Shown here one piece after another: positions 1 to 5,591 of a stretch of 6,410 nt of DNA. A program made the position numbers and the translations under genes. Under the pieces are notes generated by a model that saw only the letters and a list, made by a program, of their open reading frames with translations, searched no databases and was not told the DNA's origin. Source of the stretch: Phenylobacterium sp. GTDB lineage: Bacteria > Pseudomonadota > Alphaproteobacteria > Caulobacterales > Caulobacteraceae. Within the stretch, counting starts at the first letter, position 1. Each line of letters opens with the position of its first letter. The stretch covers positions 1 through 6,410 of the forward strand of contig JAQVDF010000126.1 in the NCBI GenBank assembly GCA_028698405.1, in the 5' to 3' direction.

Positions 1-1289
1 AAGGCGCGGAGCGCCGCCTCGCCGGTCTCGGCCTTCGTCAGGCCCGCGCCGACGGGCCCCAGGATCAGCTCGACGACACGCTGGTTGACTGCGTGGTCCT
101 CCGCCAGCAGCACGCGCAGCGCGCCGCCCTCGCGTGCACCCAGCGCCTCGAGCGCCAACCCGGGGTCGCACGCGTCGGCCGCCGCCCCTCCGACGACATC
201 CCGTCGCCGCGGCAGCGGAAGCCGCACCTCGAACACGCTGCCGCGCCCAGGCGTGGAACTGGCGCGAATGTCGCCCCCCATCATCTCGACCAGCGCCTGG
301 GAAATCGAAAGCCCAAGACCCGTTCCTCCGAAGCGGCGGGTGATCGAGCCGTCGGCCTGGCTGAAGCGCTGGAACAGGCGGTGCGCGAAGGATTCGTCGA
401 AGCCGATCCCGGTGTCGCGCACCTCGAGGGTCAGCACCGCGTCATCGCCATCGAGGTCGCCGGCGCCGATCCGCACGCCGACCTCGCCATGCGTGGTGAA
501 CTTGACGGCGTTCGACACCAGATTGCCGAGCACCTGCTTGATCCGCACGACATCGCCGTAGAACCAGCCCTGCGCACCCTTCTCGAAGGCGACGGTGAAG
601 GTGAGCCCCTTCTCCGCGGCCCGCGCCCGGAAGAGATCCAGCAGCCCGTCGATCTCGGGGCGCAGATCGAACGGCTTCATTTCCAGTTCGAGCTGCCCGG
701 CCTCGATCTTGGAGAATTCGAGCACGTCCGAGACGACCCGCTCCAGCGTCTGGCCCGAGGTCAGGATGAGGTCGACCATTTCGCGCTGAGACGCCGAAAG
801 CTCCGTCCGCGCCAATGCGCCCGCGACACCGATGACGCCGTTCAGCGGCGTCCGGATCTCGTGGCTCATGTTCGCCAGGAATTCGCTCTTCGCCGTGCTC
901 GCCGCTTCGGCCGCGGCCCGCGCCTGCGCCATCTCGGCTTCGATGGCCAGCCGCTCGGTAACGTCGCGGCCCACCCCATAGACGAGGTCGCCGTGCTGGT
1001 GCGCGCGCCACTCCAAATGTCGGTAGCGGCCGTCGCGCTGCCGGTAGCGGTTCACGAAGCCGTCGACGTCCCGCTCCGTCGCCGCCCGCTGCATCTGAGC
1101 GTCGGTGGCCGGGATGTCGTCGGGATGGACGAAGGAGAGCATCGGTTGGCCCTCCAGCTCGTCCATCCGGTAGCCCAACACCCGTTCCCAGGCCTGGTTG
1201 ACCTTGACGATCCTGTACTCGGCATCTCGGATGACGAGCAAATCCAGCGACACGGCGAAGAAGGTCTCGAAGTCGAGCGCCTGCGTCAT
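1..1289 (-). CDS. Soluble PAS hybrid histidine kinase (PAS-HisKA-HATPase_c-REC), 3' end cut by window
   Basis: Sensor kinase that should autophosphorylate on a histidine and pass phosphate to its own receiver domain. The 429 visible residues begin [18 protein letters not shown] domain spans about residues 5-112 ([14 protein letters not shown], then the exit motif GRDVTER). A short helical linker (113-135) leads to HisKA with the H-box [11 protein letters not shown], phosphoacceptor H143. The ATPase domain has the N-box NLVSNAVKF (N256, N260), G1 box DTGIG at 292, F-box LFQRF at 305 and G2 box GGTGLGLS at 321. A receiver starts at about 391 ([13 protein letters not shown], acidic pair E397-D398) and leaves the window before its phosphorylated Asp. 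There is no signal peptide or membrane segment, so sensing is probably cytosolic through PAS. The start ATG has only a weak Shine-Dalgarno, but the PAS fold begins immediately after it. Whether an HPt domain or second receiver follows cannot be seen. The input signal is unknown. Confidence 0.95.
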   Translation of the reverse strand, partial: MTQALDFETFFAVSLDLLVIRDAEYRIVKVNQAWERVLGYRMDELEGQPMLSFVHPDDIPATDAQMQRAATERDVDGFVNRYRQRDGRYRHLEWRAHQHGDLVYGVGRDVTERLAIEAEMAQARAAAEAASTAKSEFLANMSHEIRTPLNGVIGVAGALARTELSASQREMVDLILTSGQTLERVVSDVLEFSKIEAGQLELEMKPFDLRPEIDGLLDLFRARAAEKGLTFTVAFEKGAQGWFYGDVVRIKQVLGNLVSNAVKFTTHGEVGVRIGAGDLDGDDAVLTLEVRDTGIGFDESFAHRLFQRFSQADGSITRRFGGTGLGLSISQALVEMMGGDIRASSTPGRGSVFEVRLPLPRRRDVVGGAAADACDPGLALEALGAREGGALRVLLAEDHAVNQRVVELILGPVGAGLTKAETGEAALRA

Positions 1290-1354
1290 CGACGTGGTCG
1301 GACGGTCGGGGCTCGTCGGGCGTGCTGACGGCTGGACGCGAAAATGAGACTCAT
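1286..1354 (-). CDS. Possible 22-codon leader ORF overlapping the kinase start
   Basis: A short reading frame starts at the ATG at 1354-1352 and encodes MSLIFASSRQHARRAPTVRP followed by two arginines. Its TGA (1288-1286) overlaps the kinase ATG (1289-1287) in an ATGA arrangement, which could couple kinase translation to the leader. That would fit the weak Shine-Dalgarno of the kinase. Against it, the leader has no clear ribosome-binding site, and Arg-rich short frames arise easily in GC-rich DNA. This is inference only. Confidence 0.15.
   Translation of the reverse strand: MSLIFASSRQHARRAPTVRPRR
1344..1354. promoter_or_regulatory. ATGAG-A-CTCAT inverted repeat upstream of the kinase gene
   Basis: Perfect 5-bp arms around one central base form a compact dyad 55 bp upstream of the kinase start codon. 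It contains a GACTC, which fits the GANTC site of the CcrM methylase used by many alphaproteobacteria. It could be a small operator or methylation-sensitive site. A chance palindrome of this length is also plausible. Confidence 0.15.
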
Positions 1355-1444
1355 CGGGCCGAGACTGCGCGTGCGGCGTGGCGGAACGGTTAACACCGCC
1401 CACCCGGGCTCGGCTTGGCCCCGCGCGTCGCACCCCACGGACGA

Positions 1445-1555
1445 GATGCCGGCCCGCCCGACCGCCGCCCGGCCGGCCTGCGCACCGAGCTCGAGTTCGA
1501 ACGAACCATGGCGCTGCGCGACGAGGTCGTCGGCGAAGTCCCTCGTCCTCGGTAG
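1445..1555 (+). pseudogene. Short coding-like tail in the gap upstream of the kinase gene
   Basis: Read on the plus strand, 36 codons ending in TAG at 1553-1555 show mostly G/C third positions. The peptide is plausible: GLRTELEFERTMALRDEVVG from codon 11, then EVPRPR and stop. An ATG lies at 1508 (codon 22), but no start is placed to give a normal-length gene and no family is recognised. It may be the C-terminal remnant of a lost gene, or an artefact of GC-rich sequence. The rest of the 1290-1573 gap holds only the inverted repeat, leader ORF and hairpin listed separately. Confidence 0.2.
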
Positions 1556-1573
1556 CCGCCGCGGCGCGGCGGC
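1555..1573 (-). terminator. GC hairpin directly after the DUF2249 stop codon
   Basis: A perfect inverted repeat of 9-bp arms (GCCGCCGCG / CGCGGCGGC) around one base begins at the base after the TGA of the DUF2249 gene. As RNA it would fold with roughly seven pairs and a five-base loop. No U-tract follows, so it is not a canonical intrinsic terminator. It could instead slow polymerase or protect the 3' end of the message. Confidence 0.3.
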
Positions 1574-1846
1574 TCACGCCGTGCGGATGAAGTCGATGAC
1601 CACCCCGCCGGGCGCGCGGTGGCGGTATTCCACCCGCAGCGCCTCACCGAACCGGGCCTCGAGCTGGGCCAGCAGGGGAAGCGGGTCGTGATCGTTCACG
1701 AAGCGCATCGCCTCTCCGGGCGCCAAGGCGTCGAGCGCGCCGAAGATCGCCGCATGGCGGAAGCGCTTGGCCACCCCACGCGCGTCGAAGGGATAGGTCT
1801 GGGCTTCGGAAGGTCCCGAGGTCGTATCGGCGATGCTCGCGGTCAT
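1574..1846 (-). CDS. DUF2249 domain protein (90 aa)
   Basis: Small cytosolic protein made of a single DUF2249 domain, whose biochemical role is not established. The family signature is clear: FDARG at about 20-24, then H31 and IFGALDALAPGE at 34-45. NDHDPLPLLAQLEARFG follows at 51-67, and the protein closes with RAPGGVVIDFIR. Length is normal for a stand-alone member. The start was placed at the ATG at 1846 because GGAGA (1856-1852) lies five bases upstream, and because sequence further upstream translates to an Arg-rich stretch unlike the family. It follows the thioesterase gene on the same strand after a 98-bp gap, so it may have its own promoter, and that gap holds an FNR-like palindrome. 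Members of this family often occur near denitrification, nitric oxide or hemerythrin-type genes (general knowledge). No such gene is visible here. Confidence 0.85.
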   Translation of the reverse strand: MTASIADTTSGPSEAQTYPFDARGVAKRFRHAAIFGALDALAPGEAMRFVNDHDPLPLLAQLEARFGEALRVEYRHRAPGGVVIDFIRTA

Positions 1847-1894
1847 GTTCGTCTCCGTTCGGCGCCACAGTGGCGGGCGCCGCCGGAGCGGTCT

Positions 1895-1908
1895 TTGCGC
1901 GCGCACAA
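1895..1908. promoter_or_regulatory. Candidate FNR/CRP-family operator upstream of the DUF2249 gene
   Basis: The plus strand reads TTGCGCGCGCACAA, that is TTG-N8-CAA, the 14-bp geometry of FNR, DNR and NnrR-type sites (TTGAT-N4-ATCAA). The half sites are TTGCG and TTGTG. The site ends 48 bp before the DUF2249 ATG, a workable promoter position. The alternating CG core makes palindromes likely by chance in such GC-rich DNA, and no clear -35/-10 pair was recognised beside it. Confidence 0.3.
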
Positions 1909-1944
1909 CCTTTCGCATGGCGAGGCGGCGCCCCGTCTCATCGC

Positions 1945-2769
1945 CTACTCGGGGGCGACTCTCGGCTGTTCCCGATACCAGAGCAGCTGTTCGCTCGTGG
2001 CCAGCAGCTTGCCGTCACGCCGCCAGTAGGTGGACCGCTCGTCGGTCGCGCCGCCGGCCCCGACTCGGCCCTCGTATTCGACGAGCAGGTAGTCCTCGCC
2101 CGCTGCGGCCACCTCTTCGGTCGTGGCGTGCAGATAGATGGTGAGGGTCACCGTAGTGGTCATGACCGAATGGCCGAGGGCGTAGAAGGCCCGTGGCGTC
2201 GAGCTGTCGGTGAGCATCCCCAGCAGCGCCTTGTTCCAGGGACCAAGCTTCGGCCTCACCCAGGCGATGGACCCCGAGCTGGTTCCAGGCTCGATCGGAA
2301 ACGTCTCGGAGGTTCGGCGCTCGAACGCCCGACTGCCGAAGTGCTGGGTGGCGCCGGGCCGCGACTGCAACGGCAGGCTCTCGGGGTCGGGCGCGTCCGG
2401 CATCCGGGCGAAGGCGAAGGCCGGCGTGGCGGGCCGCCTGGCCATCGTCACCATGGCGTGAACGCTCACCTCGCTGGAGCCGGCCGATCGCAGCTCGACC
2501 TCCCAGATGCCGACCGAGCCGCCCTGGCGCAACCGACGCGTCCGCGCCTCCACTGTGCCGGCGCTCAGACCCGCCACATAGGTGAGCGTAATGGCCAGCG
2601 GCTCGCCCCGCGCCGCAGGCTCGGCGGCGACCACGGCAAGGCAGAGGCCGATGGAATAGCCGCCCCAGAGGGGGCCGTTCGGATTACGCCACTCCGGTCC
2701 CGCCTCGGTGGTCCATACCCCCTCGCCGTGGGATGTCAGCGGGAAGAGCTGCTCGTCTAGAATCGTCAT
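1945..2769 (-). CDS. Acyl-CoA thioesterase, TesB-like double hotdog family
   Basis: Predicted to hydrolyse acyl-CoA thioesters to free acid and CoA in the cytosol. The 274 residues match a fused double-hotdog protein. The first hotdog (about 15-112) carries NGPLWGGYSIGLCLAVVAA, whose GG faces the central helix, then YVAGLSAGTVEARTRRLRQG and a WEVEL strand. The second (about 165-268) carries SVMTTTVTLTIYLHA, YLLVEYEGRVGAGG, and a closing DGKLLATSEQLLWYR. Q261 there sits where TesB-type enzymes carry their conserved C-terminal Gln, though the full catalytic set cannot be confirmed by eye. Length is typical. The start at 2769 is the only good one near the domain, but its Shine-Dalgarno is weak and a small hairpin lies directly upstream. 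The gene is not tightly linked to its neighbours. Substrate chain length is unknown. Confidence 0.88.
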   Translation of the reverse strand: MTILDEQLFPLTSHGEGVWTTEAGPEWRNPNGPLWGGYSIGLCLAVVAAEPAARGEPLAITLTYVAGLSAGTVEARTRRLRQGGSVGIWEVELRSAGSSEVSVHAMVTMARRPATPAFAFARMPDAPDPESLPLQSRPGATQHFGSRAFERRTSETFPIEPGTSSGSIAWVRPKLGPWNKALLGMLTDSSTPRAFYALGHSVMTTTVTLTIYLHATTEEVAAAGEDYLLVEYEGRVGAGGATDERSTYWRRDGKLLATSEQLLWYREQPRVAPE

Positions 2770-2788
2770 GTCGCGGCTCTAGCGCGAC
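2770..2788 (-). promoter_or_regulatory. Hairpin touching the thioesterase start codon
   Basis: Six-base arms GTCGCG (2770-2775) and CGCGAC (2783-2788) flank a seven-base loop, and the stem ends at the base next to the thioesterase ATG. In the transcript it would occupy the place of the ribosome-binding site, and no good Shine-Dalgarno is seen there. It may limit translation or be an operator half-site pair. It could also be chance in GC-rich DNA. Confidence 0.25.
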
Positions 2789-2912
2789 GACGTCATGCGA
2801 GGAAGCTCCCGTTGATGCGACGAGCGGCGGCGCGTCGCTCGCCAGCCCCCGGACAGCGTCGCCTCGGCCGACCCCTCAACCCAGCGTGGCGCTTCCCCGC
2901 GCGCGGCTCTAG
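2772..2912. repeat. 11-bp direct repeat (CGCGGCTCTAG) bracketing a 119-bp segment
   Basis: CGCGGCTCTAG occurs at 2772-2782 and again, identical, at 2902-2912. It includes CTAG, a word often rare in GC-rich proteobacterial genomes. The second copy ends where the coding-like pattern of the plus-strand remnant begins, so the pair could mark a deletion, insertion or recombination junction. The 119 bases between the copies show no convincing gene, terminator or promoter. Confidence 0.35.
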
Positions 2913-3190
2913 GCCTGTTCGCGCAGATCCGGCGCCTCGACGACTGGTACTGCGAATACGCCTGGGGCCTGCCGCCGGCGGCCTGGGACGAGCCGCTGGA
3001 CTTCACCTTCACTAGCGGGCGGCCGGCGCGCATGCGGCGCGGCGAGATCCGCACGTCTCGGTGCACGGGACCTACCCCCCGCGGCGCCGCCGGCGTGCTG
3101 CTGCAGCAGAAGGCGCCGGCGCCGGGCCGCAACTCGATCACCGACTACCTGGAGGACTTCGATCCGGTGCTGGACGCCCGCACGGCGTGA
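2912..3190 (+). pseudogene. Decayed gene fragment of unknown family, C-terminal part
   Basis: Ninety-two plus-strand codons ending in TGA at 3188-3190 show strong G/C third-position bias and a protein-like sequence. It begins GLFAQIRRLDDWYCEYAWGL and continues WDEPLDFTFTSGRPARMRRGEI. It closes GVLLQQKAPAPGRNSITDYL, then EDFDPVLDARTA. No ATG or GTG start precedes the good coding signal: the frame opens after a TGA at 2813-2815, and its first ATG is at 3032. Around 3052-3079 the third-base bias moves to another frame (reading HVSVHGTYPP) and then returns, which looks like two compensating indels. I do not recognise the family. The opening aromatic-rich helix vaguely recalls NTF2/SnoaL-like proteins, but that is not a firm call. 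It converges on the FGE gene with six bases between the stops, and most likely is a 5'-deleted, decaying gene. Confidence 0.5.
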
Positions 3191-3196
3191 GCGCCC

Positions 3197-4276
3197 TCAG
3201 CCCGCCTCCGGCCCCGGCCCGCGGAACACCGTGCGGAAGCCGACGTGCGAGGCGCCGCCGTCGGCGGGGCCGGCGGTGCGGGCGGCGGGACGGTAGCGCC
3301 AGCAGAAGTCCTCCGAGCAGAGGAAGGAGCCGCCCTTGACCACGTGCTTGGGGGCGGAGGGATCGGCCGGGTCGTAGGCGGCGATGCGCGGCGGTCCCGC
3401 GGGGTTGTCGCCGGCAGTGTCGCCCAGGCCCGGCCGGAACCAGTCCTTGGTCCATTCCCAGACGTTGCCCGCCATGTCGTAGAGGCCGTAGCCGTTGGGC
3501 GGGTAGCAGCCGACCGGCGCCGGGCGGGCCGGATAGCCGTCGGCGCCCGTATCCGCCACCGGGAAGGCGCCCTGCCAGGTGTTGGCGCGGGGCTTGCCGC
3601 CCTCGAAGCCGGTCTGGTCGCCCCAGACGAACTTTGCGCCCTCCAGCCCGCCGCGCGCGGCGTACTCCCACTCGGCCTCGGTCGGCAGGTCGTGGCCCAG
3701 CCAGCGGGCGTAGGCCAGGGCGTCGTCGAAGGCGATGTGCACCACCGGCTGACGCTCGCGGCCGGCGATTGATGAGCCGGGCCCCCCGGGATGGCGCCAG
3801 TCCGCACCGGGGACCACCCGCCACCAGTCGGAGGGCCCCCGCGCCGGCTCGCCGGCCTTGGGCGGGACGAACACTAGCGAGGCGGGAACCAGGGCCTCGG
3901 GCGGCAGACCCAGGTAGGCGGCCGGATCCAGCGGGCGCTCGGCCAGGGTGACGTAGCCGGTGGCTTCCACGAACCGCTCGAACTCGGCGTTGGTCACTTC
4001 GGCGGCGGCGATCCAGAAGCCGTCGACCCTGACGGTACGTGGGGGGCCCTCCTCGGGCCGCTGCGGGGCCGCGCCCATGACGTAGGCGCCGCCGCTGACC
4101 CAGACCATCCCGGCGGTCGGCGCGTCCCGGGTGGGAACGGCGGCGCGTTCCAGGCAGATGGCGGGCGCGGCTGGGCCTTGCGCCTCGGCGACCTCGCCGC
4201 CGGTCCGGCCGCAGGCGGCCAAGCCGAGCGCGGCGGCCAGCACCGCAGCCAGTCCGAAGTGGCTAGTCGTCCGCAT
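3197..4276 (-). CDS. Lipoprotein-type formylglycine-generating enzyme (FGE/SUMF1 family)
   Basis: FGE oxidises a Cys in type I sulfatases to formylglycine, their catalytic residue, using O2 and copper. The 359 residues open with MRTTSHF, a hydrophobic stretch and the lipobox LAAC (C22), so the protein should be exported and lipid-anchored. The FGE domain fills about 56-352: GMVWVSGGAYVMGA, VDGFWIAAAEVTNAEFERFV, DLPTEAEWEYAARGG (197-210), GYGLYDMAGNVWEWTKDWF (262-280), KGGSFLCSEDFCWRYRPAAR (314-333) and SHVGFR. C320 and C325 match in spacing and context the two copper-binding cysteines of true FGEs (C336/C341 in human), which EgtB-type or structural relatives lack. The start is the ATG at 4276, with GAGG six bases upstream, overlapping the MFS end by 14 bp. 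Longer in-frame starts would bury the signal peptide behind an Arg-rich leader. A role other than sulfatase maturation is possible, since no sulfatase is in view. Confidence 0.9.
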   Translation of the reverse strand: MRTTSHFGLAAVLAAALGLAACGRTGGEVAEAQGPAAPAICLERAAVPTRDAPTAGMVWVSGGAYVMGAAPQRPEEGPPRTVRVDGFWIAAAEVTNAEFERFVEATGYVTLAERPLDPAAYLGLPPEALVPASLVFVPPKAGEPARGPSDWWRVVPGADWRHPGGPGSSIAGRERQPVVHIAFDDALAYARWLGHDLPTEAEWEYAARGGLEGAKFVWGDQTGFEGGKPRANTWQGAFPVADTGADGYPARPAPVGCYPPNGYGLYDMAGNVWEWTKDWFRPGLGDTAGDNPAGPPRIAAYDPADPSAPKHVVKGGSFLCSEDFCWRYRPAARTAGPADGGASHVGFRTVFRGPGPEAG

Positions 4277-5591
4277 TCCGGGCCTCGAGCTCCGGGCCGA
4301 TGGTGCGGGCCGCACGCCAGAAGCAGGCCAGCGCCAGCGCCGCGAGCCCCGTCCCGCAGAGCAGGGCGTAGCGCAGCCCCTCCTCCGGACCAAGCCCGGC
4401 GACCCGCCAGCCGCCGAGCGACCAGCCGGTGTTCAGCGCATCGCTGATCGCCCCGAACGCCAGAGGGCCGAGCCCGAGTCCCACCAGGTTGACCACGAAC
4501 AGGTGCACGGCGGCCGCCGTCGCCCGCTGCTCGGGCGGCACCAGCCCCTGCACGGTGGCGAAGATCGGCCCGTACCAGATGGCGTTCAGCGCCCCTGCCA
4601 GCGACAGCAGAACCAGCGCGGGCCAGACGCCCTGCGCCAGCACCGCTGCGCCGAACAGCAGCCCGCCGGCGCCGGCGGCGGCGGCCGGGATCGACACGTA
4701 GGCGCGGGGGTCCTTGCGGGCCGCCAGGTCCGCCGAGCGGCCGCCGAACCAGGTGCCGGCCGCGCCGGCCAGCCCCAGGGCCACGCCCAGCAGCACCCCG
4801 GCCTCGCCGACGCTGAGCCCGTGCACGCGGATGAAGAAGGAGCCCATGAAGGCGGTCTGGCCGTAGCTGACGAAGGCCATGAAGGCGCCGCCAAGGCTGA
4901 TCCACCAGAAGGTGCGCACCCGGGCGAGGTCGGCGAAGGCCTCGCGCAGCGGCTGGATCGGCGCCTCTTCGGCCATCGGGCGCGGCGGGGGCCTGGGCAG
5001 GGTGAACCAGGTGAGCGCGGCGAGCGCCACGCCGGGCAGGCCGACGGCGATGAAGGCCAGCCGCCAGCCCAGCGTCTGGGCCACCACCCCGCCGACCGCC
5101 ATGCCGACCAGCTTCCCGAGCGGGATGCCGAGCGAATAGACGCCCATGGCCGTCGCCCGCCGCGCCTTCGGCACCAGCTCGGAGATCAGCGAGTGGGCGG
5201 CCGGCGAGCAGCCGGCCTCTCCGACGCCGACCCCGATCCGCGCGGCCAGCAGCTGCAGGAAGTTCCCCGCCAGGCCGCACAGCGCGGTCATCGCGCTCCA
5301 AATCGCCAGGCAGACGGCGATCAGTCGGCCCCGGTTGGTCCGGGGGCGGTCGGCGTAGCGCGCCAGGGGAATGCCGAGGAAGGTGTAGAAGACCGCGAAG
5401 GCCAGGCCGGTCATGAGCCCCAGCTGCCAGTCCGCCAGTCCGAGCTCGCGCTTGATCGGCTCCGCCAGGATGTTGACGATCTGCCGGTCGAGGTAGTTCA
5501 GCAGGTAGACGAGGAACAGCAGGCCGACGACGTAGTCGACGGACCGGGCGGAGAGCGCCGGTGCTTCGGATCGGACCGCCTGCTCCGCCAT
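4263..5591 (-). CDS. MFS transporter, spinster-like family
   Basis: Inner-membrane secondary transporter with the twelve-helix major facilitator pattern in 442 residues. TM1 reads YVVGLLFLVYLLNYLDRQIV. TM2 and the following loop carry the motif-A-like LARYADRPRTNRGR. TM4 has the conserved RIGVGVGEAGCSPAAHSLIS, typical of the spinster-type families common in sphingomonads and Caulobacter relatives. A cytosolic linker (about 200-225, RPPPRP onward) divides the halves, and the C-half repeats the motif-A position weakly (FGGRSADL). Substrate cannot be read from sequence; relatives are assigned to varied organic anions and lipids. The ATG at 5591 was preferred over the GTG three bases upstream because GGAAGG lies seven bases from the ATG and only four from the GTG. 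Its ATG overlaps the acyl-CoA synthetase TGA, and its 3' end overlaps the FGE start, which argues for co-transcription and coupled translation. Confidence 0.92.
   Translation of the reverse strand: MAEQAVRSEAPALSARSVDYVVGLLFLVYLLNYLDRQIVNILAEPIKRELGLADWQLGLMTGLAFAVFYTFLGIPLARYADRPRTNRGRLIAVCLAIWSAMTALCGLAGNFLQLLAARIGVGVGEAGCSPAAHSLISELVPKARRATAMGVYSLGIPLGKLVGMAVGGVVAQTLGWRLAFIAVGLPGVALAALTWFTLPRPPPRPMAEEAPIQPLREAFADLARVRTFWWISLGGAFMAFVSYGQTAFMGSFFIRVHGLSVGEAGVLLGVALGLAGAAGTWFGGRSADLAARKDPRAYVSIPAAAAGAGGLLFGAAVLAQGVWPALVLLSLAGALNAIWYGPIFATVQGLVPPEQRATAAAVHLFVVNLVGLGLGPLAFGAISDALNTGWSLGGWRVAGLGPEEGLRYALLCGTGLAALALACFWRAARTIGPELEARNADD

Noticed and set aside
93..1328. Long plus-strand open frame (411 codons) opposite the histidine kinase
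   Set aside because: It is antisense to a kinase with all HisKA/HATPase motifs, has Arg/His/Asp-rich composition typical of GC-rich shadows, and matches no family.
1870..2760. Plus-strand open frame (296 codons) opposite the thioesterase gene
   Set aside because: Mirror of the thioesterase frame with low-complexity Gly/Arg/His composition and no recognisable motif.
3191..3196. Search for a shared terminator between the convergent FGE gene and remnant
   Set aside because: Only six bases separate the stops, and no stem with a T-tract is visible on either side.
4277..4393. Upstream start giving a 398-residue FGE protein
   Set aside because: Would add an Arg-rich 39-residue leader inside the MFS 3' end before the signal peptide. 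The ATG at 4276 has a GAGG at good spacing and puts the lipoprotein signal at the N-terminus.
4660..4690. GCCGGC/GGC-rich microsatellite-like run
   Set aside because: It encodes an Ala/Gly-rich transmembrane segment of the MFS protein and is ordinary codon bias.
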